This document shows positions 40,349 through 47,397 of a stretch of 47,397 nucleotides of DNA, one piece after another (within the stretch, counting starts at the first letter, position 1; each line of letters starts with the position of its first letter). The notes beneath the pieces were generated by a model, which ran no database searches, had not been told where the DNA came from, and saw only the letters and a program-made list of their open reading frames with translations. The position numbers and the translations under genes were made by a program. This stretch comes from a virus: positions 1 through 47,397 of the IMG/VR virus record IMGVR_UViG_3300009034_000065; one strand, 5' to 3'.

Positions 40349-41767
40349 TTATAGAGTTTTGATATGCTTTACAAAATCATTTATATATGATTTTATTTTG
40401 TCAAAATCCCAATATGGAATTTCTAATAAAGGTATATTATTTTTCTTGCACCATTGCCTCTTTATTTTATCGCGTTTTTTGACTATTGCAAATCTCTTTT
40501 TTGCGTCTCCGCTGCCGCCAAACATCATTGGTGTATAATGTTGTTCTCCTTGATATTCTATAAGAGCCATTTTGCTTTTATGCCATATTATAAAATCAAA
40601 TCTTAAACGAATTTTGTTTTTACATGATGCAGATGAATATTGCCTTTGGAATTTAGTTCTTTTCTTTTTTAATATATTTTCTATTTCTTTTTCTCCTTTT
40701 GATTCATTGCAATAAGGACAATTTCTTTTATGTGTTGTTCTATTTGCTATACGACTTTTCCATTCATGATCTTTCGCTTTATTACATTGCCACCATACTT
40801 TTTTATCAGAACCAGCAGTTACCATATTGGCAGTAAGATCATTATTTTTGGCAGGATGCCATTGTTTAGCTAATTGAGGATGAGTTGTAGATAAACAATT
40901 AGATTTAACTACTTTTTTTCTGTCACAACAAGGACAACTATGTAATCGTTTTCCTGTTCTATTATATATATATGCTTCCCATTTATGATCTTTTGCTTTA
41001 TTGCATTGCCACCAAATTTTTTTATGAGAACTATGAGTAAACATCTCTGGCGTTAGATTGCCATTTTTGGTAGAATGCCATTCTTTGGCTATTTTCGGAT
41101 GCGTTGTAGATAAACAATTAGATTTAACTACTTTCTGTCCCACACAACATGGGCAACCTGATTTATATCCTGTTCTACTATTTATTGTTGTTCTCCATTC
41201 GTGATCATCTGCAACGTTACATTTCCACCAGACTTTTTTAGTAGAACCATAAGTAAGCATTTCTGGCGTTAGATTACCATTTTTGGTAGGATGCCATTGT
41301 TTTACTAGTTCTGGATGGGTAGTAGAAAGACAATTAGATTTACAGACTTTTTTATTTACACAATATGGACATCCCCTTTTCCTTGTTCTATTTGCTATGC
41401 GTGCTTCCCATTCATGACCAGTCTTTTCATCACATTTCCACCAGATTTTTTTATCAGAACTGTGAGTAAACATTTCCGGTGTTAAATTACCATTTTTGAT
41501 TGGGTGCCATTGTTCTATTAGTTCTGGATGGATAGTAGAAAGACAATTGGATTTAATGGCTTTCGAACCATGGCAACAAGGACAACCAGATTTGTTTATC
41601 GTCCTATTTGCTACTCTCGCTTCCCATTCATGATCATCTGCCTTATCGCATTTCCACCAAACTTTTTTGTCAGAACCGTGAGCAGTTATCTCTGGCGTTA
41701 GATCACCATTTTTGGTTGGATGCCATTGTTTTACTAATTCAGGATAATCTGCGACTGTTTTTTTCAT
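40349..41767 (-). CDS. Five-repeat zinc-finger protein fused to a Vsr-like nuclease
   Basis: A 472-residue protein. Five tandem ~70-residue repeats each have 'HPELVKQWHPTKNGDLTPE', then 'KKVWWKC', 'HEW' and a closing CP(C/Y)C knuckle, the pattern of the treble-clef/zinc-ribbon domain DUF4379. The C-terminal ~120 residues ('GEKEIENILKKKRTKFQRQY', 'LRFDFIIW', 'ALIEYQGEQHY', 'RDKIKRQWC') fit a Vsr/PD-(D/E)xK-type nuclease. Related fusions in phages and their hosts are thought to be site-specific mobile endonucleases, with the repeats reading DNA. It sits near the LAGLIDADG gene and is probably a mobile element. No ribosome-binding site is obvious. Confidence 0.8.
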   Translation of the reverse strand: MKKTVADYPELVKQWHPTKNGDLTPEITAHGSDKKVWWKCDKADDHEWEARVANRTINKSGCPCCHGSKAIKSNCLSTIHPELIEQWHPIKNGNLTPEMFTHSSDKKIWWKCDEKTGHEWEARIANRTRKRGCPYCVNKKVCKSNCLSTTHPELVKQWHPTKNGNLTPEMLTYGSTKKVWWKCNVADDHEWRTTINSRTGYKSGCPCCVGQKVVKSNCLSTTHPKIAKEWHSTKNGNLTPEMFTHSSHKKIWWQCNKAKDHKWEAYIYNRTGKRLHSCPCCDRKKVVKSNCLSTTHPQLAKQWHPAKNNDLTANMVTAGSDKKVWWQCNKAKDHEWKSRIANRTTHKRNCPYCNESKGEKEIENILKKKRTKFQRQYSSASCKNKIRLRFDFIIWHKSKMALIEYQGEQHYTPMMFGGSGDAKKRFAIVKKRDKIKRQWCKKNNIPLLEIPYWDFDKIKSYINDFVKHIKTL

Positions 41768-41791
41768 CTAAATTGGTTAACATGCCTTATA

Positions 41792-42364
41792 TTATTCTCG
41801 ATTGTTTAAAAATTTGTATAGTAGATCATTATATTTTGCACTAGAATTATCAAAATTATTAAATTGGGTAGGATAGAAATAAATTTTTTCTGTTGTTAAT
41901 TTTTCGAGAATTAAACGGAACGGGCTTTTTAGCCAATTGTTATGATAATTATCTAAACTAGAAATCATATTATTCACTTCTGCCATTTTATATGTTGTGT
42001 CGTCTGTTAAAAAATGTGCTTCTTCAGACATCTCTTTTTCTTCTTCAACTGCTCCAACATCTATGTCACATATTATATCTACAATCTTATTTATTTTTTT
42101 AAATACATCATCAATAATATATTTTTTATCTCTTTTAATGCGATGGAATGTTTTAATGATAACCTTGTAGTCAGATACGTCACATTTTTTTAATTTCTTA
42201 TTAAATCTTCCTGTATAAAAGTATGCACTAGAAAAACATTCATCAATATCGCGTTTTATTTCTCCTAGTTTATGCAATATATGCATATACCAAGCAATAA
42301 AAATAGGTGACAATACACCTATTATAATACCTGTTATACTTAGTACTATTACTATATTAGCCAT
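41792..42364 (-). CDS. Membrane-anchored protein of unknown function, 190 aa
   Basis: An N-terminal hydrophobic helix (residues ~3-27, 'IVIVLSITGIIIGVLSPIFI') probably anchors the protein, and the remaining ~160 residues are helical and charged and would face one side of the membrane. The start overlaps the last codons of the homing endonuclease gene by 8 bases. No family recognised. Its link to the endonuclease may be hitch-hiking. Confidence 0.5.
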   Translation of the reverse strand: MANIVIVLSITGIIIGVLSPIFIAWYMHILHKLGEIKRDIDECFSSAYFYTGRFNKKLKKCDVSDYKVIIKTFHRIKRDKKYIIDDVFKKINKIVDIICDIDVGAVEEEKEMSEEAHFLTDDTTYKMAEVNNMISSLDNYHNNWLKSPFRLILEKLTTEKIYFYPTQFNNFDNSSAKYNDLLYKFLNNRE

Positions 42365-43382
42365 TTTTTTTTCTCCGCTTTAAATATTTTTCATAATTTA
42401 TTTTATAACCGAACATCGGCAACACATGTGGACTAATTAGACGAATAAAATCTTCATTTGAATCATGTTCAACAATTATTCGATATTTAGGAACTCCATC
42501 TTTCCTACAACCGCGTTGTTTAATACGAACTTTTATATTATAGCTTTCAAAAAACCAATCTTTTATATTTCGACAAGATTCTAAAGAAAAAGAGTCTGTA
42601 CAAAAGGAATAATATTCCTTGACATGTTTTCCATATTTTCGTTTTCTATAATTCCAATCTGTTCTACCATCATCCATATACCACACGGCAATAGACAATG
42701 GCGTTAAATTTTTCAAAATTTTATTAGCGATTTGCTTTGATTCAGACCCATAAAATTGCTTATTAATTTCTTCTAATTCTGTATTTGAATAAGTATAAAA
42801 TCTATAAGAAACATGTGTATTTCCACTTCTTTTGTCATAATAAGCTTCTTTCTTTATTCCTCGTTTTGTAACAAGACTTTTTAATTCGTTATATTTCCAT
42901 TCTAAATATTCTTTTTGATTTTCACATTGTCCAAATCCTATTGATGCTTGTGCAAATTTTTTAGCATCACCCATCATCGAACCATAAATAATTTCCTTTT
43001 GCCGTGGAGTTAAAGCAACTTCAGTATTTTTTCTATTAATGAAAGTTGCTCCTTTTACTTTTATTTGATAAAGCTGACGTAAATACCCTATATAATCCTT
43101 AGATATATTATTTTCTTCTGCTATTTTTACCAATGATTTTCCTGAATTATATTCTTTTTCAAATATTTCTTTTGTAAGAGTTATAGCTCCTTTTGATAAT
43201 TTGCTAAAAAATACAACAAGATTTTTTGACGTTATTTTTCCTATTTGTACTACAGTAAGACCATTTTGTATATATTCTTTGAATTGTTTTAAAGTGATAT
43301 AATCATTTTTTCTTCCACGAGATGATAATGATAAGTCAACATCTAGATAAGGTTCTATTAAATCCCAATTATATTTGCCCAT
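42357..43382 (-). CDS. Free-standing LAGLIDADG homing endonuclease
   Basis: A 341-residue protein with both LAGLIDADG motifs: 'IIYGSMMGDA' at 131-140 and 'LSIAVWYMDDG' at 229-239, ~99 residues apart, as in single-chain enzymes. Each supplies an Asp for metal-dependent double-strand cleavage. The N-terminal ~110 residues include a helix-turn-helix ('SLVKIAEENNISKDYIGYL') that may help DNA recognition. It is not visibly inside an intron or protein, so it is probably free-standing and copies itself into relatives lacking it. Its AAAGGAGAACAAAT ribosome-binding site can be sequestered in a hairpin (43388-43446), and a CCGATATATAT motif lies inside that hairpin. Confidence 0.85.
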   Translation of the reverse strand: MGKYNWDLIEPYLDVDLSLSSRGRKNDYITLKQFKEYIQNGLTVVQIGKITSKNLVVFFSKLSKGAITLTKEIFEKEYNSGKSLVKIAEENNISKDYIGYLRQLYQIKVKGATFINRKNTEVALTPRQKEIIYGSMMGDAKKFAQASIGFGQCENQKEYLEWKYNELKSLVTKRGIKKEAYYDKRSGNTHVSYRFYTYSNTELEEINKQFYGSESKQIANKILKNLTPLSIAVWYMDDGRTDWNYRKRKYGKHVKEYYSFCTDSFSLESCRNIKDWFFESYNIKVRIKQRGCRKDGVPKYRIIVEHDSNEDFIRLISPHVLPMFGYKINYEKYLKRRKKNG

Positions 43383-43387
43383 ATTTG

Positions 43388-43446
43388 TTCTCCTTTATAC
43401 GATATATTATAGTGCCTTGCAATATATATATCGGCACAAAGGAGAA
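43388..43446 (-). promoter_or_regulatory. Hairpin sequestering the endonuclease ribosome-binding site
   Basis: TTCTCCTTT (43446-43438, minus strand) is fully complementary to AAAGGAGAA (43396-43388), which contains the Shine-Dalgarno sequence of the LAGLIDADG gene. Inside, CGATATAT (43433-43426) pairs with ATATATCG (43407-43400). A transcript covering both arms should be poorly translated, while one starting inside would lack the blocking arm. Confidence 0.7.
43430..43436 (-). promoter_or_regulatory. GCCGATATATAT motif, candidate promoter
   Basis: TGCCGATATATATATTG on the minus strand, ~48 bases before the endonuclease ATG and within the hairpin above. It belongs to the same motif family as the sites at 2862, 14541 and 25611. 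Confidence 0.35.
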
Positions 43447-43502
43447 AAAACTTTAATAGTGATTTTAAGCTGCTAATTGCAGTTTTAATTGATTATTGTA
43501 AG

Positions 43503-43519
43503 TCCTTATGAGATAAGGA
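43503..43519 (-). repeat. Hairpin at the stop codon of the 428-aa gene
   Basis: TCCTTAT (43503-43509) is the complement of ATAAGGA (43513-43519), with a GAG loop on the plus strand. It begins directly after the TAA at 43522-43520 and is not followed by a T-run. A second small dyad (CTGC/GCAG) lies near 43470-43483. It may protect the 3' end of the structural mRNA or mark the endonuclease insertion boundary. Confidence 0.4.
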
Positions 43520-44806
43520 TTACTGGCCCGAGCTAAACAAATATCTGAACCAACGACTTCGACCACCCGGCAAGGTATATTCAGGTATATCAACAATAGC
43601 CATTCTTGGATATGGGCCAAATTTTTTCTGTTCATACAACCATTTCCATTCTTCTTCATAATTCTTTTTTAATGTTTCAAGATTACCAAATATTTGTTGA
43701 TAGTCATCTTGACCGAATACTTGTCTTGGTTCTTGGAAATTAATACAAAGCAATAGTACTCTCAATGCTTCTGATGCCGCATGTTTAAGAACTGCCGGTT
43801 GCCAATTAATAGGTAGATCTGAAAAGTCATATTGATCTCCTGCTGGTGGCATAATATTAAAATCACCTAATGCATTTGTTAAAAATACATATAAATCTTC
43901 TTCTGAAAACCATCTAAATGTATAATCAACAAATACTCTATCAAATTCTGTTAAACGAGTATCAAAACGAATTGTACCATCAAAATAATTAACTTCTGCA
44001 CCGGCGGTTAATAAATCGTTTTGATTTCTATAAATTTTAATTCCTGGTGTTTGATTCCATCTAGAAAACGTTAATCTATATAATTGTCTATCTGGTGATG
44101 GTTTAGCTTGTTCAAAATATATTGGAATACTTTGGGCGCATCTTATCATAACTTCTAGTGCAGATATCATGTCTGAAACGATTCCGCTATGTATATCAGA
44201 ATCTTCTCCATCTTCGACAACGATAACTTCTTGTAATTCTGTTCTACTATCTCCACTTGCTGTATATGACCATACGACATTATATTTTCCAGGTTCTTGT
44301 GTGTCATCGATTTCCCATGGAAATACATAGAATCCTTCTCCGCTTTTTTCTGGAACACCGGATTCTGCTTCTACTCCTGATGCATCTTCTGTAATAGCTA
44401 CTGATATACTTTCTGGATCGATTGGTTCTCCATCGAAGTTTGTTATTCTTAATAATAATGTACCAGTTGTTCCTTGTATCATTTTGCCTCTAAAATCTGC
44501 AACTGCTCTGATATTATTTTGTCCAATTGGACCTATTTGTTGTACAACATATTTGGGTTGATATGTTGCATAGGGAACAACTCTCCACGAAACTATATAT
44601 ATTTCTCCTTCTTCTGCTGAAAATTCTCTTTGATAATATCCTGTTTCTGGGCGGGAAACTGATGTTCCGCTTGGAAGTATAACAGCATCATCGCTTGCTC
44701 TTTTTATCCCAAAAGTTCCATCTTCTGAGGCAAGAGTAACAGAATACGCATTTCTTCTTACGTTATCTTCTAAGTAATATATATAAACTGTTTCGCTAGT
44801 TGGCAT
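43520..44806 (-). CDS. Virion structural protein with Ig-like region, 428 aa
   Basis: A 428-residue acidic protein. The N-terminal half is beta-rich with Ig-like strands ('GTTGTLLLRITNFDGEPIDP' ... 'GEGFYVFPWEID') that resemble part of the 135-aa neighbour ('GRGSTGLILNARLVDSDNN' ... 'GTGFYLFHYES'). The C-terminal half has a short beta segment ('EVNYFDGTIRFD') and helices, then a Trp-rich end. It is the last gene of the right-hand structural block. Similar beta sandwiches occur in baseplate and fibre-connector proteins; the exact role is unknown. Stop 43520 is followed by a hairpin. Confidence 0.5.
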   Translation of the reverse strand: MPTSETVYIYYLEDNVRRNAYSVTLASEDGTFGIKRASDDAVILPSGTSVSRPETGYYQREFSAEEGEIYIVSWRVVPYATYQPKYVVQQIGPIGQNNIRAVADFRGKMIQGTTGTLLLRITNFDGEPIDPESISVAITEDASGVEAESGVPEKSGEGFYVFPWEIDDTQEPGKYNVVWSYTASGDSRTELQEVIVVEDGEDSDIHSGIVSDMISALEVMIRCAQSIPIYFEQAKPSPDRQLYRLTFSRWNQTPGIKIYRNQNDLLTAGAEVNYFDGTIRFDTRLTEFDRVFVDYTFRWFSEEDLYVFLTNALGDFNIMPPAGDQYDFSDLPINWQPAVLKHAASEALRVLLLCINFQEPRQVFGQDDYQQIFGNLETLKKNYEEEWKWLYEQKKFGPYPRMAIVDIPEYTLPGGRSRWFRYLFSSGQ

Positions 44807-44816
44807 AATTAATCTC

Positions 44817-45224
44817 TTATTGATCTATAGTATATATTGGTGCACCGCTTATTGATCCTGTTTGTATTTCTATATTTCTTCCAGTTCTCTCGTCTGCTAC
44901 ATTGGCAGTATGATATTGATCTTGTGAGTGTCCTACATTGACTTCTAATTGTCTATCTCTGGTTGGGTCCATTTCTTCTGGATTTAGTGCAGCAAATGCA
45001 AGAACTGTTCCTTCTATTCCTTCTTCGAAAAATTTAACTCCACCGCGAAAATTATCAGGATAGCTTTCATAATGAAATAAGTAAAAACCTGTTCCTATTT
45101 CTTCAAATCCTGACGAAATAGCGGATGTAACATTATTATTGTCAGAATCAACTAATCTTGCATTTAATATAAGACCAGTAGAACCCCTTCCTAAACCGAT
45201 TGAAATATCTAATGTAAAAGCCAT
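44817..45224 (-). CDS. Small beta-sandwich virion protein, 135 aa
   Basis: A 135-residue protein with one Ig-like beta module ('GSTGLILNARLVD' then 'IGTGFYLFHYES') related to the N-terminal half of the 428-aa protein 10 bases downstream. The C-terminal ~45 residues are polar with no clear fold ('VGHSQDQYHTANVAD'). It starts after a 105-base gap (45225-45329) that holds only AT-rich dyads and no clear promoter or terminator. Probably a minor structural protein. Confidence 0.5.
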   Translation of the reverse strand: MAFTLDISIGLGRGSTGLILNARLVDSDNNNVTSAISSGFEEIGTGFYLFHYESYPDNFRGGVKFFEEGIEGTVLAFAALNPEEMDPTRDRQLEVNVGHSQDQYHTANVADERTGRNIEIQTGSISGAPIYTIDQ

Positions 45225-45329
45225 TATATAATTATATTGTTATATATTTTTATAATACAATATTTTCTTTTTTTATCCTTATTTTAAAATTATTGATTCT
45301 TGCATATTATAATTATAACTTTTATCACT

Positions 45330-46079
45330 TTATTGTGCTGCAGCATGCACGGAACCTAATGCCGCCCATGCCCAAGATCGCTCTAATACTGCTGCAACAG
45401 TTGGCACTACTATACCACTATTGCGATAGATTAACTTCGTAGGATGATCTGTCCATGTAGGAGCATTTATAGGAGTCATATCATAACTGCCACAACTATC
45501 ATTATCATTTTGTCCATAGATTCCACCAAACGGGTAATAACAAAGTAACGAACCTGGTCTTATCATTAAAGGACAAAAACCTGCTGCTAACATTATAGCC
45601 TCACTTGCCGTTAGTGCTACATTCCATATCGCACATTCAGCAACTGCACCATCAAACGGATTATTAAAACCTCCATTCCACAAAAACGTTCCCGCACTGA
45701 TGCTATCTATATCAGTAACATTACAAGCATTATTATCCGTTGCGGAATTGCCACCGTCTAAATATATAGTTCTGCTATTAGCATTAGTAAAGACGCCGCA
45801 TACATGATGCCATTGATTTGGTGTGAATCCTATAGTCGATTCCGCAATTCTCCAATTAGCATCATCATAAGAAACTGCTGCTACTGGATCGCCTGCTACT
45901 AAACCGCGAAATTGCAGAAAGTGAGAATGCTGTCCTGCTTCCTCACAAAGAGCAAATGCAACATCCCAATTATTATTTCTATGACATTTTGCCCAACAAG
46001 CCAAAGTCAACGGTTCGCTTGTGATTGGCGTACTATTAACTTCGCAATATTGATTTGCACCATTAAACTCTCGTGCCAT
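45330..46079 (-). CDS. LamG/concanavalin A-like lectin virion protein
   Basis: A 249-residue protein. The ATG at 46079 (MAREFNGANQY) is chosen because it overlaps the upstream stop as TAATG and has GGGAAGATACATA before it. Residues ~1-170 fit a LamG/ConA-like jelly roll: 'FNGANQYCEVN', 'PLTLACWAK', 'NQWHHVCGVF', 'RTIYLDGG', 'FDGAVAECAIWNVALTASEA'. This fold binds carbohydrates in many phage and bacterial adhesins. The C-terminal ~60 residues end in an Ala/Trp-rich, weakly hydrophobic helix. Adhesin or decoration role inferred. Confidence 0.75.
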   Translation of the reverse strand: MAREFNGANQYCEVNSTPITSEPLTLACWAKCHRNNNWDVAFALCEEAGQHSHFLQFRGLVAGDPVAAVSYDDANWRIAESTIGFTPNQWHHVCGVFTNANSRTIYLDGGNSATDNNACNVTDIDSISAGTFLWNGGFNNPFDGAVAECAIWNVALTASEAIMLAAGFCPLMIRPGSLLCYYPFGGIYGQNDNDSCGSYDMTPINAPTWTDHPTKLIYRNSGIVVPTVAAVLERSWAWAALGSVHAAAQ

Positions 46080-46600
46080 TATGTATCTTCCCAAACCTCA
46101 ATTGCCCATACAAACAAATCCCCTGCTGCATCGTCATTGGCAGAATCGCAGTCTCGTCTAATTCCGAACCTAACTAAGTCACTTGCAGCAATGTTATCTT
46201 TATTTGTCAATGTTATTGTTAGTGCTAATGGATCTCCTGCTGTTGTTCCTGCTAAAGACATTGTGCCGCTATTAGCAACATCCCAACTTGTAGCTGCTTC
46301 CATGTCGAGAGTATCTGCATTGCAAGTCTTAGCTTCTACAAAAGCATCTAATGCAATGTCATTAGTATTATCACTTTCCATAGAGAAGAAAATCGTCATC
46401 TTAAGTGTCCCTGCTGCATATTGTCCTGGCATTGCATATTCAGGAGTTACAGCAGCTTCTTCTGCTGTATCATCAAATGTTAGGCAAGGTCGTTCCTTAT
46501 AACTTTCCCATGTTGCTCCTGCATCGCCAGCAACTAACTGTGCCGATTGGTCAGGGACAAACGCACTTGCAGGGATATCTAGTAATGTTACATGTGCCAT
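46079..46600 (-). CDS. Beta-rich virion protein, probable fibre or decoration, 173 aa
   Basis: A 173-residue acidic protein, rich in Ala, Thr and Asp, with alternating strands ('PGQYAAGTLKMTIFFSMES', 'PLALTITLTNKDNIAASD') typical of beta-sandwich virion proteins. It is coupled by overlapping TAATG junctions to genes on both sides. It lies between the collagen-like fibre and the LamG protein, so it may be part of the same appendage. Confidence 0.5.
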   Translation of the reverse strand: MAHVTLLDIPASAFVPDQSAQLVAGDAGATWESYKERPCLTFDDTAEEAAVTPEYAMPGQYAAGTLKMTIFFSMESDNTNDIALDAFVEAKTCNADTLDMEAATSWDVANSGTMSLAGTTAGDPLALTITLTNKDNIAASDLVRFGIRRDCDSANDDAAGDLFVWAIEVWEDT

Positions 46601-46881
46601 TAGTCATTCACTCCTATAATTGTTAGTGCCTTTGACCTGTGCGATTTCACATATCTATTTTGCGAAGCCTCTATAATTTTATTCTCTGCAAGCGATGCTA
46701 GATCCGTTACAAAACTGTTCAATGCACCTAATTCTTGTGGCGAGAAAAATTCTGTCAAGTCGTTATCAATTACTATTTGTCTAAGTTTGTCGGCAACATC
46801 ATTTGCTTCTACGATTTTGTTTGTAACTCTATCTCTTAATAAATTGAGAATCGTTTGCACTTGTTTCGTTTTTGCTATCAT
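46600..46881 (-). CDS. Small helical protein of the fibre cluster, 93 aa
   Basis: A 93-residue helical protein ('QTILNLLRDRVTNKIVEAND', then 'SFVTDLASLAENKI') with a basic end. It is translationally coupled on both sides. Possibly a fibre-associated chaperone or coiled-coil connector; this rests on size and position only. Confidence 0.45.
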   Translation of the reverse strand: MIAKTKQVQTILNLLRDRVTNKIVEANDVADKLRQIVIDNDLTEFFSPQELGALNSFVTDLASLAENKIIEASQNRYVKSHRSKALTIIGVND

Positions 46882-47397
46882 TATGTCACCTTAATTGTTA
46901 GATGAATACGTTCTGCGTTATCATTTAGATCCACATTAAATTTAAGAATATCCTGTGCATTAACTCCGGTTGTCCACCCCGGCACTGTTCCCGATCCTGT
47001 TATACCTGTTGCAATAGCTGGTGGTGCTGTGCCAACTATTGAATCTGCGTTTGTAGGTGGAAAATTTCCAATTGTATCATTCCATACATCCATTTGTACA
47101 CTTGCTGTCGGCTCGGCTAATAATACCCATTCCGTTATTGTACATCCAAATGGTACAACAACAGAAGCTTTTGGACCTGTGCTAATAGCTGCTCCTCCCC
47201 CGTCTAAACTTAATTGAATAGCTCCTGTTGGCATTGAACCTGTTGGACCTGCTGCCCCCGTTGGACCTTGTGGACCTGTTGGACCTGTTGGGCCTTGTGC
47301 ACCAGTTGGACCAGTTAGTTGTGCCGCTGTACCTTGTGGCCCCGTTGGGCCTGTGGGGCCTTGTGCACCGGTTGGACCAGTTAACTGTGCCGCTGTA
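46881..47397 (-). CDS. Collagen-like tail fibre protein, 5' end cut by window edge
   Basis: At least 172 residues; the frame runs off the right edge, so the start is missing. The visible N-terminal ~55 residues are Gly-x-Y repeats ([10 protein letters not shown] and [10 protein letters not shown] type), with two copies of a 66-base unit beginning TAAQLTG. The last ~115 residues form a beta-rich globular tip ('[16 protein letters not shown]' ... 'ERIHLTIKV'). Collagen-like triple helices form rigid trimeric stalks in phage fibres, and the C-terminal domain usually contacts the receptor. Confidence 0.75.
   Translation of the reverse strand, partial: TAAQLTGPTGAQGPTGPTGPQGTAAQLTGPTGAQGPTGPTGPQGPTGAAGPTGSMPTGAIQLSLDGGGAAISTGPKASVVVPFGCTITEWVLLAEPTASVQMDVWNDTIGNFPPTNADSIVGTAPPAIATGITGSGTVPGWTTGVNAQDILKFNVDLNDNAERIHLTIKVT

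Noticed and set aside
42357-43519. The LAGLIDADG gene as part of an intron splitting the 428-aa structural gene
   Set aside because: No continuation of the structural protein appears on the far side of the endonuclease, and no intron core is visible between them, so a free-standing element is simpler.
43465-43659. Extra 64-codon frame overlapping the end of the 428-aa gene, considered as a frameshift extension
   Set aside because: No slippery site lies at the overlap, and the upstream gene ends in a natural position followed by a hairpin.
1-47397. CRISPR arrays, insertion sequences and tRNA genes
   Set aside because: I saw no regularly spaced repeats, no transposase and no credible cloverleaf; a dedicated tRNA scan would still be worthwhile, since short structured genes are easy to miss by eye.

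Overview
The window is AT-rich DNA, tightly packed with genes that nearly all run on the minus strand. It reads as part of a large tailed-phage (Caudoviricetes) genome or a prophage of one. The key evidence is a tail-morphogenesis block in canonical order: connector-like proteins, tube protein, frameshifting tail assembly chaperone, 1253-residue tape measure, then very large distal-tail proteins. I recognise no terminase, portal, major capsid protein, replication gene or tRNA here. The host is unknown. A VWA protein with an N-terminal zinc ribbon and a membrane segment, plus poly-Ser linkers in the giant tail protein, resemble proteins of Planctomycetota and related PVC bacteria, so such a host is a reasonable guess and no more.

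Layout in the direction of transcription (right to left). 47397-43520: adhesin/fibre-type virion genes, including a collagen-like fibre cut by the window edge, a LamG-like lectin and beta-rich proteins. 43382-34.0 kb: an accessory island with a LAGLIDADG homing endonuclease, a membrane protein, a five-repeat zinc-finger/nuclease fusion, many small proteins (several with paired CxxC motifs) and the only two plus-strand genes, a radical SAM enzyme and an NWY-tagged protein. 33.9-30.3 kb: NWY-tagged proteins, the VWA protein, a hairpin-dense ~550-nt stretch without genes that looks like a large structured RNA, and a KTSC-like protein. 30.2-24.4 kb: proteins of unknown role and an actin-like ATPase. 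24.3-1: connector, neck and terminator-like proteins, a glycosyltransferase, tail tube, chaperones, tape measure, a 2660-residue giant protein, a hub-like protein, a fibre-like protein and an FN3 protein cut by the left edge.

Five signals stand out. (1) An A-AAA-AAA slippery site followed at once by TAG gives a classical -1 frameshift in the chaperone gene. (2) A minus-strand motif close to TTCCGATWTAT sits upstream of several operon starts and may be a phage promoter. (3) One copy lies inside a hairpin that would sequester the ribosome-binding site of the homing endonuclease, a layout like that of T4 I-TevI. (4) The ~550-nt candidate RNA has one of these motifs at its 5' end and a strong terminator at its 3' end. 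(5) An N-terminal (M)NWY(K/R) tag recurs on six otherwise unrelated proteins between 30.3 and 38.0 kb.
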